Below are positions 1 through 10,945 of a stretch of 64,000 nt of DNA, one piece after another. Location: positions 1,102,849-1,166,848 of the forward strand of contig CAUYUJ010016059.1 in assembly GCA_963575745.1 (NCBI GenBank). Reading direction: 5' to 3'. The notes beneath the pieces were generated by a model, which was not told where the DNA came from, searched no databases, and worked only from the letters and a program-made list of their open reading frames with translations. Position 1 is the first letter of the stretch. The number at the start of each line of letters is the position of its first letter. The DNA is from Prorocentrum cordatum (lineage: Eukaryota; Sar; Dinophyceae; Prorocentrales; Prorocentraceae). The position numbers were made by a program, and so were the translations under genes.

Positions 1-3000
1 ACGGCAAAACGAGCCGGGGTAGCGGCATGGGTCCCTCGACCAGAAGGGCGACCAAGATCACAGGCCAGCGGCCGTTGTCGTTCGCAGCAGCCTCGGCGGG
101 CGCCGCGTCGAGCACCAGGTCGAGCAGCTTCGGCGGGTGCTTCTCGATCCAAGGCCCTCGTATTGGTGGATCGCCAGAAAATGCACATGCAGGAGGGGCG
201 CGCCATCCGCCACAACCTCGACACGCTCCCCCGGGCTCATCCCACTGGCGCGCTGCGAGATCTCCCGGAAGAAGTCGACAATTCGGTTGAGAACTACCGT
301 CGCACGCCAGAGCTCAATATTGCCGCAATCCTCCGAGCACATCGGGGAGACATGCCACATTCCTTGGTACACGTCGAGATGATTATCGAAGCCATTTCGC
401 GCGGCCTTCTTTGCGAACACTATGCTGCCACCTGCGATCGCCTCTGCCTGGCTCACCGCGATGTACATGGGTGCGGAGGCCATCTTGAACTGGGCCTCGC
501 CCGCGTGGAAGGGGGACACCACGGCCGACGTACTGCAGTGCGGTTGAGCGGCGCACCCTGGAACACGACGTCCCCACCTCGTACAACGCATCCCATGAAA
601 AAGTGTTGTAATCCACCAGCGCCCTCGTGGGGTAATCAGCCTATTGCCCAGCAAGCCAACCGACAGGAATACCAATCGACAAGAATACCCATCGACCTAC
701 CAACCAAAAGTGGCCATGCAAGCAGAGGGGGTGTCGGCGGCAGAGGGCAAAACCCTTCAGATCCGGCCGCTCCCGCCGGGCGGGTTGGGCCGTGCGAGAC
801 CTCTCTGACACAGTGTCTGGCACAGTCTTTGGCCCCCTTCTCCAGTGCCTGGTCAAAAACCTCCTGAAAGTCCCTCCGAGGGGGCCCCACTCTGCCGCCG
901 GCCCCCCCCCCCCCTCAAGGTCTCAAACGGCCCGGGGACGACCCAAGGGCGCCCCAAGCCGGTCCAAAAGAGTCCCGAGCAGTCCAAGAGAGCCTCCAGA
1001 CGGTTCCAGATCGCTCCAAGACGCCCAAGATGGCCTCCAGACGGCCCAAGACGCCTTCAAGACGGCCCAAGAGGGCTCCAAGAGCACCCCCAAGACAGCC
1101 CCGAGAAGCAAAAATCATCGATTTTCAATGGTTTTTGAAGGATTTTCACGTTCACGCCATTTCGGCTTACCCACGCTCCACGACGGCCCAAGAGGCCCCC
1201 AATATCGCCCCAGGACGGCCCAACATGCCCCCAAGACGGCCCCAAGACGGCCCAAGAGGGCCCCAAGACCGCCCAAGAGGCCCCCGGGACGGCCCAAGAG
1301 GGGCCCCAGGATGGCCCCAAGAGGAGGCCCAGAAGGGGTACCCGAATGAACATGTCGAGCTTTCGGCTCAAGAGGCCCCCATGAGGCCCTAAGAGGCCCC
1401 CTGGAGGCCCCCAACAAACCCCAAGAGAGCCCCAAGAGGCCCCAAGAGGGCCCCAAGAGGTCTCCAAGAAGCCCCTGGGACGCCCCCAAGAGGCCCCTAA
1501 AATGCCCCGCAGAAGCCTCCGAGAGCCCTCTCGAGAGACCCCAGGAAGCGTCCATGAGGACTCCGTCCGACCCAAAACCCAAGCACGGTGGCGGGATGGG
1601 GCGACGGCTATTTGATAGCTGGCATACGCGCCGCGTCACGACTTTCGATGCTGCGCACCTCTTCGAAAAACTCCCAGGGAACGGCCGGTGATGCGCCGCC
1701 GGCGTCCTCGATCCGGCCGCTCCGGCCCGGCGGGTTGGGCCGTGCGAGACCTCTCTGACACAGTGTCTGGCACAGTCTTTGGCCCCCTTCTCCAGTGCCT
1801 GGTCAAAAACCTCCTGAAAGTCCCTCCGAGAGGGCCCCACTCTGCCGCCGGCCCCCCCCCCCCTCAAGGTCTCAAACGGCCCGTGGACGACCCAAGGGCG
1901 CCCCAAGCCGGTCCAAGAGAGTCCCGAGCAGTCCAAGAGAGCCTCCAGACGGTTCCAGATCGCTCCAAGACGCCCAAGATGGCCTCCAGACGGCCCAAGA
2001 CGCCTTCAAGACGGCTCCAAGAGCACCCCCAAGACAGCCCCGAGAAGCAAAACTCATTGATTTTTCAATTGTTTTTGAAGGATTTTCACGTTCACGCCAT
2101 TTCGGCTTACCCACGCTCCACGACGGCCCAAGAGGCCCCCAATATCGCCCCAGGACGGCCCAACATGCCCCCAAGACGGCCCCAAGACGGCCCAAGAGGG
2201 CCCCAAGACCGCCCAAGAGGGGCCCCAGGATGGCCCCAAGAGGAGGCCCAGAAGGAGCACCCGAATGAAAATTTCGAGCTTTCGGCTCAAGAGGCCCCCA
2301 TGAGGCCCTAAGAGGCCCCCTGGGGCCCCCCAGCAAACCCCAAGAGAGCCCCAAGAGGCCCCAAGAGGGCCCCAAGAGGTCTCCAAGAAGCCCCTGGGGC
2401 GCCCCCAAGAGGCCCCTAAACTCCCCCGCAGAGGCCTCCGAGAGCCCTCTCGAGAGACCCCAGGAAGCGTCCATGAGGACTCCGTCCGACCCAAAACCCA
2501 AGCACGGTGGCGGGATGGGCCGACGGCTATTTGATGATACGCGCACGGCTGCGCGACGCGGCCATAATCGCTCTGACACGAGAAAAAAACTCCCAGGGAA
2601 CGGCCGGTGATGCGCCGCCGGCGTCCTCGATCCGGCCGCTCCGGCCCGGCGGGTTGGGCCGTGCGAGACCTCTCTGACACAGTGTCTGGCACAGTCTTTG
2701 GCCCCCTTCTCCAGTGCCTGGTCAAAAACCTCCTGAAAGTCCCTCCGAGGGGGCCCCACTCTGCCGCCGGCCCCCCCCCCCCTCAAGGTCTCAAACGGCC
2801 CGGGGACGACCCAAGGGCGCCCCAAGCCGGTCCAAGAGAGTCCCGAGCAGTCCAAGAGAGCCTCCAGACGGTTCCAGATCGCTCCAAGACGCCCAAGATG
2901 GCCTCCAGACGGCCCAAGACGCCTTCAAGACGGCCCAAGAGGGCTCCAAGAGCACCCCCAAGACAGCCCCGAGAAGCAAAAATCATTGATTATTCAATTG

Positions 3001-4384
3001 TTTTTGAAGGATTTTCACGTTCACGCCATTTCGGCTTACCCACGCTCCACGACGGCCCAAGAGGCCCCCAAGATCGCCCCAGGACGGCCCAACATGCCCC
3101 CAAGACGGCCCCAAGACGGCCCAAGAGGGCCCCAAGACCGCCCAAGAGGGGCCCCAGGATGGCCCCAAGAGGAGGCCCAGAAGGAGCACCCGAATGAAAA
3201 CTTCGAGCTTTCGGCTCAAGAGGCCCCCATGAGGCCCTAAGAGGCCCCCTGGGGCCCCCCAGCAAACCCCAAGAGAGCCCCAAGAGGCCCCAAGAGGGCC
3301 CCAAGAGGTCTCCAAGAAGCCCCTGGGGCGCCCCCAAGAGGCCCCTAAACTCCCCCGCAGAGGCCTCCGAGAGCCCTCTCGAGAGACCCCAGGAAGCGTC
3401 CATGAGGACTCCGTCCGACCCAAAACCCAAGCACGGTGGCGGGATGGGCCGACGGCTTTTTGATAGCTGGCATACGCGCCGCGTCACGACTTTCGATGCT
3501 GCGCACCTCTTCGAAAAACTCCCAGGGAGCGGCCGGTGATGCGCCGCCGGCGTCCTCGATAGTACGTGGGGGTGGAGGCCATGTTCGAACACGGGCTACA
3601 CGCGAAGAGGCTGGCCAGCGGCTCGCCCTGCTCCTGCAGCGTGGGCGCCAACGATGTGGCGGAGCCGCCCCCAGACGAGTTGCCGCCCACCAGCAGAATC
3701 GGTGTCGGCTCCGACGGGCAGTCCGACCCCAATGGCCCATGCGTCGACAGCCACTCGAATGTCTTCAAACACCACTCCATGATGTCGGGAAACGGGAAAT
3801 TCCCATACGGTGCGGTTGGCGTTCGCGGGGAGTCGACCATTACGACTATGGCTTCGGAGGGCGACGCAATCTTTGAGGCCGAGGGGCCGTGACCGGTCAG
3901 GTTCGGACCCCCGCACTTCCAGCTGCCGCCGTGGATGCAGAGAACCCTGGGCGAGCTGCAGTCTGCCTCGCTTCGAATCCACAGAAGATCAGCACTTCAA
4001 GTCGAACAAGTGTTTGGGCAAAACTCGTTGCACCAGGGCTCGTCGCTACAATAATCATACTAATACGAATAATAATAATAATAAGAATAAGAAGAAGAAG
4101 AATAATCATCATTATTAGCAGTCGAAGTCTAGTATTGCTATGTACAGACGAGCATCCAAAGGGTGCGATGCAGAGCTACTCGGGAACACCACTGCGGTCT
4201 GTCCAATTGGAGTGGATACGTGCGGAATCCCTCGTCGAGACAACGGCTGCCGTCGTCGAAGAGTTCCTGGAAGCAGGGCTGCGCTGCATAGGGTGCACTA
4301 ACCACACGATGCGTCTTGCGCCGCGACTGGGGCAAAGAGCAGGCACAGCACCGTAGGCCACACCGAGATCGGCTGCACCGACAT
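1..4384 (-). CDS. Secreted alpha/beta-hydrolase (HSL/esterase-lipase family), multi-exon, 3' end cut by window edge
   Basis: Predicted ester hydrolase of the alpha/beta-hydrolase-3 (HSL-like) type. Exon 3994-3566 holds the oxyanion-hole motif IHGGSW, a following VVMVDSPR strand, the FPDIMEWCLKTFEWL helix and the nucleophile elbow GNSSGGG with the catalytic Ser. Exon 532-225 holds SPFHAGEAQF, AEAIAGGSIVFAKKA and the catalytic-His motif GMWHVSP. Exon 623 to about 566 (VDYNTFSWDALYE) fits between them. The order and spacing match the family. A likely first exon starts at ATG 4382-4384 with a signal-peptide-like stretch (VLCLLFAPVAAQ) and probably continues through 4290-4130. The frame between exons 623-566 and 532-225 is not resolved. 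A 68-nt GT-AG intron (224-157) leads to a last visible exon 156-1, open at the edge. The intron 3565-624 contains three tandem repeats. The catalytic acid is not confidently placed. Family call strong, exact exon ends moderate. Confidence 0.7.
757..3560. repeat. Three tandem ~930-bp repeat units inside the hydrolase intron
   Basis: Units start near 757, 1707 and 2627 (spacings 950 and 920) and are almost identical. Each unit has a leader with GTGCGAGACCTCTCTGACAC, a poly-C run, arrays of CCAAGAGG/CCAAGACGG-like words, an AT-rich core (TTTTTGAAGGATTTTCACG), a second array and a tail ending GGCGTCCTCGAT. The second unit's tail differs from the other two (near 2535-2590). Long minus-strand frames here are repeat artefacts. 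Confidence 0.95.
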
Positions 4385-4862
4385 TCTAAAAGTGGGCCGC
4401 CACCAACACTCCTACTGCACAGTGCCAGCTATTCCAGAAAGGTGCTGCCTAATCTCAGGCCCTCTCGAGCAGGGAAGGCTGGGGCTACAATGGCTACGGG
4501 TGTACGAACGACATGGTAAGACTGTCCCCTCGAAGGCGGGACATGAGAAACCTGCCCTGATCTATGCGCGTCCCTTTCATTCTCTCCCCCCTCCTTGGGT
4601 GCAACTTCGCGAAAATCCAATCCGTCCAAGCTCCTGCGTGAGAAGCGAGCGCCCGCGCTGCGCAACAGAAAACATCCGGCATCAGAAGCACATCGGCACG
4701 AGCGTCGGCCTGGAACGCCGAACACCGAGCGGTGCCCTCAGGAATGAGGCCGAGGTTGAGCAGTGCGAGGCGTGCGGGAGGCTCGCCCCACCCCGGGCCC
4801 CCAAAGAGCACGAGAGCGTTGGGAACTGGCGCGAGACCTACTCCCCCCCGCTCGAGAATTCT

Positions 4863-5135
4863 GCTCGCGGAAGCCCCTGCCAGATCCTCGGAGATTCGAG
4901 CAACGACAGCAGCTTCCAGGACGAAAGCAATACCATCTCCAGCTGGAGCAGCTTGCTCGCGAGATCCCCTGCCAGATCGCAGGAGTTCGAAAACGACAAC
5001 AGCTTCGAAGACGGGAACAATGCGATCTCCCGCTGAAGAGTTTTGTTCGCGGAATATCTGTCAGATCTTAGAGGTTCGAACAACGACAATTGCTCCGAGG
5101 ACGGGATCGATATGCACATCCCACTCGCGAAATCT
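4863..5135. repeat. Degenerate ~91-bp tandem repeat, three copies
   Basis: Copies begin near 4863, 4955 and 5045 with GCTCGCGGAAGCCCC / GCTCGCGAGATCCCC / GTTCGCGGAATATC and share CAGATC, GTTCGA, ACGACAA and GAGGACGG-type words in the same order. The period is not a multiple of three, so coding is unlikely. Confidence 0.8.
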
Positions 5136-6015
5136 CATCCTGAATGCGTTCCCATCGCCCTGTCGGGGTACAGCATCACACTTGCGAATAGTAATGGGGC
5201 GGCACAGAATTTCAAATTTCCACTGAACGATCGCGCTTGGAACGCTCAGCGGCGTTCCAGACATCCCAACATGGATTCGTCAGCCTCTAGATCCTAACTG
5301 TAACTGTTATTGTACAGGGTCTGCTGCTACGCCGCATATATTGCCACAAGAGGGACGCAACTCGCCAATAGTCAGTCACTGCACTCGGAGGTCTTACCGC
5401 TCTCGCATGGATGCTCCCGTGTGGTCACGCACCCGCTGACACTTACTTGTTTGCACTCTGGAGTCACGCAAAGCAGTCCATCGTGGCGTCATTGCAGGCA
5501 GATGCGCGCTCAACGTTATTGCACCCCTTTGTCTCACACATTCCTGACATTATCTCAACTCGATCTGCTCTCTTCTCTGTGAGAATATGGCTGCACTCAG
5601 ACAAGTTATCTTTCAGACAACAGCATTTTAAATTGGCTGCGGATACCTCACGTTTGCCAGCACCCGTGGCAAAGGTTAGCGCTGAATCCAGCCTGGAATT
5701 TTCCAAATGCTCCATGTCGAACGGGAGCAATCAAGCCGGTGGATGCTTGTCGCTCCCCTCTTCCTTTCCCTCTGTTAGGGGACGGCCCCGTGTGGCCCCA
5801 TGTGGCCGTGCGTGCCCGCGCGGCGGGGCCCGCCGAGCCCCCCGCTTGAAGGCACACTGCTCGCACGCCCCCGGAAATTTGCCACCCCGCTGCCTGCCTG
5901 GTGCGCCGCGCTGCGAGCTCTTGTCAGGCTGGCCTCGCTGCCCGTCCAGGCTGCGCTGCGCCGCTCGGCGCGTCAGCCACCCAATCTGCGCCCCTGACGG
6001 TGCCGCTCCGCTTAC
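5136..6015. other. Stretch without a confident gene
   Basis: Lower-GC sequence with competing open frames on both strands: minus 5730-5464 (cysteine-rich, 88 codons) and plus 5411-6049. Neither has clear splice signals at both ends. A GAG|GTATCC donor-like site in the minus frame is the only support, so neither is called. Confidence 0.4.
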
Positions 6016-6746
6016 GTCGTCGTGGAGGGCATGCGCTTCCGGGGCGTGACTTCCGCGATTCATCTTCTGTCGCCCGGCACTGGCCCAAGTGCTGAGCGCG
6101 CCAGGGGCGTGTGCTCCGAGTGCTCTGATGAACTCATCGTCTACGCACCGTGCCGCCTCCATCGGCCCCCTCCCCCTCCACCCCCATCCTCTGGTCATTC
6201 TGAATTCTCATCAATCGCCGCCTTCCTCCTCCCCGTCTTCATTTCCATCTCCCTTCTCGACCTCCCCCCTCACCCGTGCCCGTTTCTGACATCACTCATC
6301 GCCCCCTCTTCAGCAAGTATGGGCCGAGACCTCCGACGTCGTGTTTTTTCGTCCTCTTTCACACGCAACGTGGACATCTGGATGTCTGCATCGTTTCCAT
6401 GGGACTGGCGGTTCATCCCGAGTCGTCTTGCTGACGATCCTGGGGCCCAACAAGGATCCCAAAAGGACAGAATCCCCCCCCGTACCACATGCCGTGAGGC
6501 TGTCCACTGCGCGAGGAAGATGTGCGCCTTGTGTAGAAACTGCTCGGCCTCTGGGTACCCTCACCCACCCCCCTCCCATCGCCCGCCCCCTCCTCTGCAT
6601 AATCAGGGAGCCCACCTTGTGAAGAAACTGCTCGGCCTCCGGGTACCTACCCTGGTACATCAGGATCTGCCCCGCGTGGTACAGCGGCATGGCGTCCCGC
6701 TCCTGATTGGGTGGTACAGCCGTGTAGCCGGCAGAGCTGAGATCCC
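6016..6746 (-). CDS. TPR-repeat protein gene fragment, at least two to three exons
   Basis: The 6746-6616 exon follows a strong acceptor (TCTTTGTCCGTCGCAG) and reads AGQILMYQGRYPEAEQFLHK, a classic tetratricopeptide-repeat helix pair; TPRs act as protein-interaction scaffolds. The last part of this motif (YPEAEQFLHK) is repeated in a second exon starting at 6559 (KAHIFLAQW follows). Downstream, 6162-6016 is a 49-codon block with ATG, high third-position GC and a GAC|GTAAGC donor; it may belong to the same gene or start the next one. A possible upstream exon around 6880-6845 (ILSEEQRTT) ends at a GC-type donor. No enzyme domain is visible. Confidence 0.6.
6528..6647 (-). repeat. 32-bp direct duplication at a TPR-gene splice junction
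   Basis: 6647-6616 and 6559-6528 are near-identical (two differences) and both encode YPEAEQFLHK. The first copy carries GTAGGT at its 5' edge and the second is preceded by GTGAG. Splicing from the first to the second would remove exactly one copy (88 bp). Confidence 0.85.
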
Positions 6747-7464
6747 CTGCGACGGACAAAGACCAAGACAGAACGAACGAATGAACGAAGCTGCCGTCCC
6801 GGGAAGGGCCGCGTCCCTGCAAGGGAGGCAGGCGCGCCTGTAGTGCGCTGTTCCTCTGAGAGGATCGGGACCGCGCTGCAGCATGAGCATGATGATCCGG
6901 TGCACGCGCGGAATTAGAAGAGACAGGAGGGGGGCAAGTGGGAGGCAGAAAGAGCAAGAATGTGCAAACATGATGGTGCGCCTCATCACCGCAACGATAC
7001 AGTCAAAACGTGTATTAAGCACGGGCGGTTCGGGACGCAAGATCCTTGAAGGCCGAAGTTGGGATGTTTTGGGCGACGGGTGACCAGTGAAAACGGCAAA
7101 GGATGGGCCCCAGAGGCAAGGACACAAGAGTACCCTAGATGAAGGCGCGCGTCCTTACTAGGCGCGTGGACTGAAGTTCCACATGCGCGCTCTCAAACCT
7201 CCGACGTCGTGGCTTCTCTGGTCCCGTTCCAAATCATTCCTCGCCGCCCTCCCAGGGGCAGCGTTGCAGCCCCAGGACCGGCCAAGGAACGATCGGGGAC
7301 AGAAGTCTGGGGATAGGGGTCCAGAGCTCCTGGGGCCCATGGGAAATGACACGTCACGCCGCCAGGGGGTCTGGAAAGGATGACGACGGATGATGAGCAT
7401 CTGGGGCGTTTGGTCACACAACGTGTCCTCGTTTCCGTCTGCGGGGGACAACGCGGAACTCCGG

Positions 7465-7960
7465 GGTGGGTACTCCTTCCCGATTTTTCCAGCTCGTCCT
7501 CCACCTCCCTCTCACTCTCTCCCTTCCTCCCACCTTCTGCTCATCATCCCTCCGCTCCCATTCTCCGTCGTCATCCCAGTCCTCCTTGTCCGTTCCTCCT
7601 CCTTCTGTCCATCCCGTTCCTCCTCCCCACTCCTCCTCATCCGCCTCCTCCTCCTCCTCCTTGTCCACTCGTCTTCCTCTGTGTCCTTCTTTCTTACCTC
7701 CTTTTCAATTCCCTCCTTCTACCCCTGCCACTATTCATTCACGTGCTCACCCTCATCAATCCTGTTCGACTCCTTGCCTCACATGCACCTCCTCGACTCC
7801 CACCGTTCCGCCCCGTAATTTCCCTCGTCGATCCTCACCCGAACGCCCTTCGCCCTCTCGCATGTATCCCCCTCGTGATCCTCATGCCGTGTCTTCTCAT
7901 CCTGTTTCACCAGGTTTATCCCCTCTTTGTCGGCGCGATCTGGGGGGTATGGGTGGGTGG
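7465..7960. repeat. Pyrimidine-rich low-complexity tract
   Basis: The plus strand is dominated by CT/TCC words (for example CCTCCTCCTCCTCC near 7640). No exon is supported inside it. A probable exon start lies just to its left on the minus strand at 7438 (acceptor GTTGTCCCCCGCAG, then DGNEDTLCDQTPQ). Confidence 0.7.
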
Positions 7961-8239
7961 ACGGCTTCTTAGAAGGAGGCTTTTCTTAGAAGGCGCCAGC
8001 CCTACATCTATAGATAAGGCCCGCACTTTGTGAAAACAATGTTTTTTTAGACGTCTTCCCCCCTCCCCCTACACCCCTCTGCACGTGGCCAAGCCAATCC
8101 CATTATTCCAGAAGTCCCTCTCTTTTCGTCCCATCCTTTTTCCACTTGCAGTTTTACCCTCTCTTCGGAGTAAGTGCCTCCCTTTGCGCCTGCAAATCCT
8201 CCTCCTGCATTTTCCCCTCCCCCATCCCGTCGCATCCAG

Positions 8240-10190
8240 AGGCAGACGTTGCCCAATGGGGATTGGATGGTCAGCTTGTGACGGTGTGTCTCACGTACAC
8301 GTGGGATCTGGGAAAGTGAGTCGGCTCTCAGATCAGCCAATGCCCAAACCTGATTACGTATCGAGTTCGGCGCAATTCAACTCCATCCCCGAACACTCAC
8401 CCCACCGTGTCACACAATACAACCCCCCTTCAAAGGGCCAACATGTTCTGGACGAGGGTAAGAAGGTCTGGGGTGAGGCCTGAGGGATGCAAGACTAACG
8501 ATCTGGTGAGCACAGCATGCGTTTCACTTCTTTTGGTCTGTTCAGGTCTGCAGCACTGGACAGGTGAAATGCAAAGGAAGAGGATTCACGCACCGATCCC
8601 GCTGGCCAGGGCTGCATCTGAGTACTTCCGCCACTGACCTTTGAGCGCAGTATGAGAGTGCAAGTCTCCACTGTTCTGGCTCCCGCTTTGGGCCCCCCGA
8701 CGGCGATGAGGTTCTGGACGTGCCCTGCTGCCGAGTCGGTCCTGATTACCCCCTCCTCCCCCCCTCCTCCTCCCGCCAATCACCTCATCTCTCCCATCAC
8801 CCCCCCTCTTCCTCCCCCGACAGTGGGGCAACAAAAGTCCCCCGACACCGCGAATCCCCAAACCTCTCCCGGGGCGCGTTCTGACTAGGACTTCCAGGCG
8901 AATCCAGCCGCGGCGACGAGTGACGGGCAGCCGCACGATAGACACACACACAGACATCAATCAAGACATCTGCCTGCCAGCAGGTGCCCCGCGAAAGTGT
9001 CGCATCCCCCGATGGCCCCAGGGACCCACAGAAGCTCTGAGGCACCGTGGGGCCCTCAAACAGATCGACGAAGCACGTGCCCGAAGACTTCTGATATCGA
9101 GCATTCTGGCGGCGAGCGAGGGGGGGACAGGAGAAGGAGCAGGCCTTCTCAGAAGGCGGCGGGACTTCTCAGAAGCCCTTGGGCCTTCTGAGAAATGTTC
9201 TGTGTCTTCGGGGATGGCTTAGGAAACGTCTCAGAAGGCCGGGTAACTTCCGAGCCTTCTGAGAAGGCCCGCCCCTTATCACTTCCCCCCTCGCTCGCCG
9301 CCGAATCCTGCATACGTGTCCAGCGCATCGGTATCCTTCCCACCTCCGCAGCAGGGTGCCCTCCTGAGGGTCTGCCCCGTTCGCGCGCATGTATGCCGCA
9401 AGGGCCTCGTCGAGCCTGCTGGCCTCCGGCGCGGGCGCGCCGCCTCACGGCGTGAGGCCTTGCTGGCCGCTCTCGGGACGCCCAGAGCGACGAGAACGAC
9501 GACGACGACGACGGCGACGGCGACGGCTACGGGGTGGCGACCGCGACCGCGGCCACGCCGACGCCGACGCCGACGCCGCCGCCAACGGCGACCGCGACCA
9601 CAGGATGCCGCCGACGGCGACAAGGGCGGCGGCCACGACAACGACGGCGACGACCAGGGCGACGTCGTCTGAGGCGAGGGTGAGGAGGAGGGACCGCGGT
9701 GAAGTAGCCAACGGCACCTGTGCCGCTGGGTGCCCTCGTGGCGTCCCAGGAAAACAAGTGGCTTGGCAGCCCGATCGTCACCACAGCCGAGCGGGGCTGT
9801 GGGAGAGACTCTTGCCCTGTGGCTGATCAACCACAGTAGGTGCGGGCCCGCCGTACCACCCCCGAGATGCCCGATGGGGTTGCTCGAAAGGGTCCCCCGA
9901 CGGGGGGGGCGCGGGAACTAAAGTCTTCAGGCAGTGGGGTCTCTGCTGTTTGAGGCCGGCGGCCAAGTGGGGGTGGTGCTTGTGGCCGTGGGGTGGCATC
10001 TCGAGGCACCTCGCAACGGCGGCGCAGGTGAGACGCCTGGGGCGTCTGTGCTGCCATGCATGTTGCGAGGTCCGACTGCACGTGAATTCATGCAAGCTCC
10101 CTGGGCACCTTCCTTCGGGTTGCGTCGCCCAGGTGTTCTGTCCGGGCAACAAAAATGAAGTGGCCACCCCAGGCGGCAGGAAGGCTGGTA
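8240..10190 (-). CDS. Unidentified multi-exon gene (seven candidate exons)
   Basis: Exons with splice consensus and strong third-position GC: 10190-10109 (GGHFIFVARTEHLGDATRRK), 9796-9695 (phase 0/0, VVTIGLPSHLFSWDAT), about 9425-9316 (AYMRANGADPQEGTLLRRW), 9105 to about 8966 (CFVDLFEGPTVPQSFCGS), 8741-8639 (GHVQNLIAVGGPKAGA, donor AAAG|GTCAGT), 8467-8401 (donor GGG|GTGAGT) and 8307 to about 8240 (acceptor CTTTCCCAG). The 9316/9105 junction is phase 0 on both sides and the intron between is a MITE-like element. Other joins are not proven and could hide more exons or a second gene. I do not recognise the protein; it is Cys- and Gly-containing with no obvious membrane helix. Confidence 0.6.
9106..9315 (-). 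mobile_element. Palindromic MITE-like element forming a 210-bp intron
   Basis: Terminal inverted repeats GGCGGCGAGCGAGGGGGG / CCCCCCTCGCTCGCCGCC lie at 9107-9304, with many internal CTTCTCAGAAGG-type palindromes. On the minus strand the donor GTATGCAG lies 12 bp outside one TIR and the acceptor AG immediately outside the other. The element is therefore almost the whole intron, and the flanking exons join in phase 0. No protein is encoded. A related copy is at 59300-59505. Confidence 0.8.
9490..9660. repeat. CGACGGCGACGG-type triplet tract
   Basis: GAC/GGC/GCC triplets dominate both strands. Frames through it encode Arg/Ala/Val-rich low-complexity and are not believed. Confidence 0.75.
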
Positions 10191-10676
10191 CTGCCAGGAA
10201 GCCTCCCAGCCTCCAGGAGAAGGGGGGGTGGGATTCCGAGAGGCCCTGCCCAACGAGCACGTTGACGTGTCGCTTTCACTTCCGCCGCCTGCCGTCGATT
10301 TTCCGCCGGCAGGCCCGCCGCCATGTCATTCCGCCAGCTTCGGCCCAAGTCGGGGCTGCGCCGCAAGCGAAGCCCTTCGCGAAACGCTCCACAGAAGCGC
10401 AGTGGTTAATAGTGGGTGAAGGATTGGCGTCGGCGGCTCTGGGAGGGGCGAGGGAGGAGAGCACGAGCACGGGCCCCGGACCTAGCCGCAGGCGTCGTGC
10501 AGTCATTGTGCTGACATCAGGAGCGCTGAATGGGGGACAAAGAGACGTTTTTTGGCCAAGGCGCGCCTCGACTACGAATAGGCTCCCCGACCCAGATCTC
10601 TAAGGAACGGCCAACAAACAAGAGGCTTTCTTGAACCCGACGTAGTCCTTCCCTTATTTCAGCGACCTGGCTGTAC

Positions 10677-10758
10677 CTTTCACGCGACTGACCGCAGCAT
10701 CCCAAGGACTGTGAGGCTCGGCTTGCATCTCCGCCAGCGCTCTTTGGGTCTCTTGAGC
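10677..10758 (-). CDS. Internal exon, helical Gln/Glu-rich segment
   Basis: Acceptor TTTATCTTTGACAG, then AQETQRALAEMQAEPHSPWD, ending at AAAG|GTACAG. Third positions are GC-rich. The next ~110 bp in another frame (EIREGLRRVQESLLFVGRSL) also look coding, so either there is a further exon with an unseen junction or a one-base frameshift has broken the gene. Function unknown. Confidence 0.5.
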
Positions 10759-10945
10759 CTGTCAAAGATAAAGCAAATCGGGAAGTCTTGAGGGCTTCCC
10801 TCGAGCGAAAGAAGTACCGTGCCCCAGTCTCCATGGAGGTCGTTGGCGGAGGGGGGGGAAGGAGGGAGGAAGAGGAGCAGATGAGGAGGAAAGAAAAAGG
10901 ATCGGAAGGAAAGGAGAGAAGGGGTCCTGAAAGGCGAGCACCCCG

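Noticed and set aside
1057-2855. Minus-strand frames up to 327 codons across 1.1-2.9 kb
   Set aside because: Trp/Leu/Gly-rich translation of CCAAGAGG arrays, present in three repeat units inside an intron.
4290-4330. Possible 24-nt introns (GTGTGG...ATGCAG here; similar 24-nt GT-AG intervals near 12135 and 54620)
   Set aside because: Each interval would remove an in-frame stop, but longer GT-AG introns in matching phase explain the 12.1-kb and 54.6-kb cases. The hydrolase 5' case stays open but is too weak to claim.
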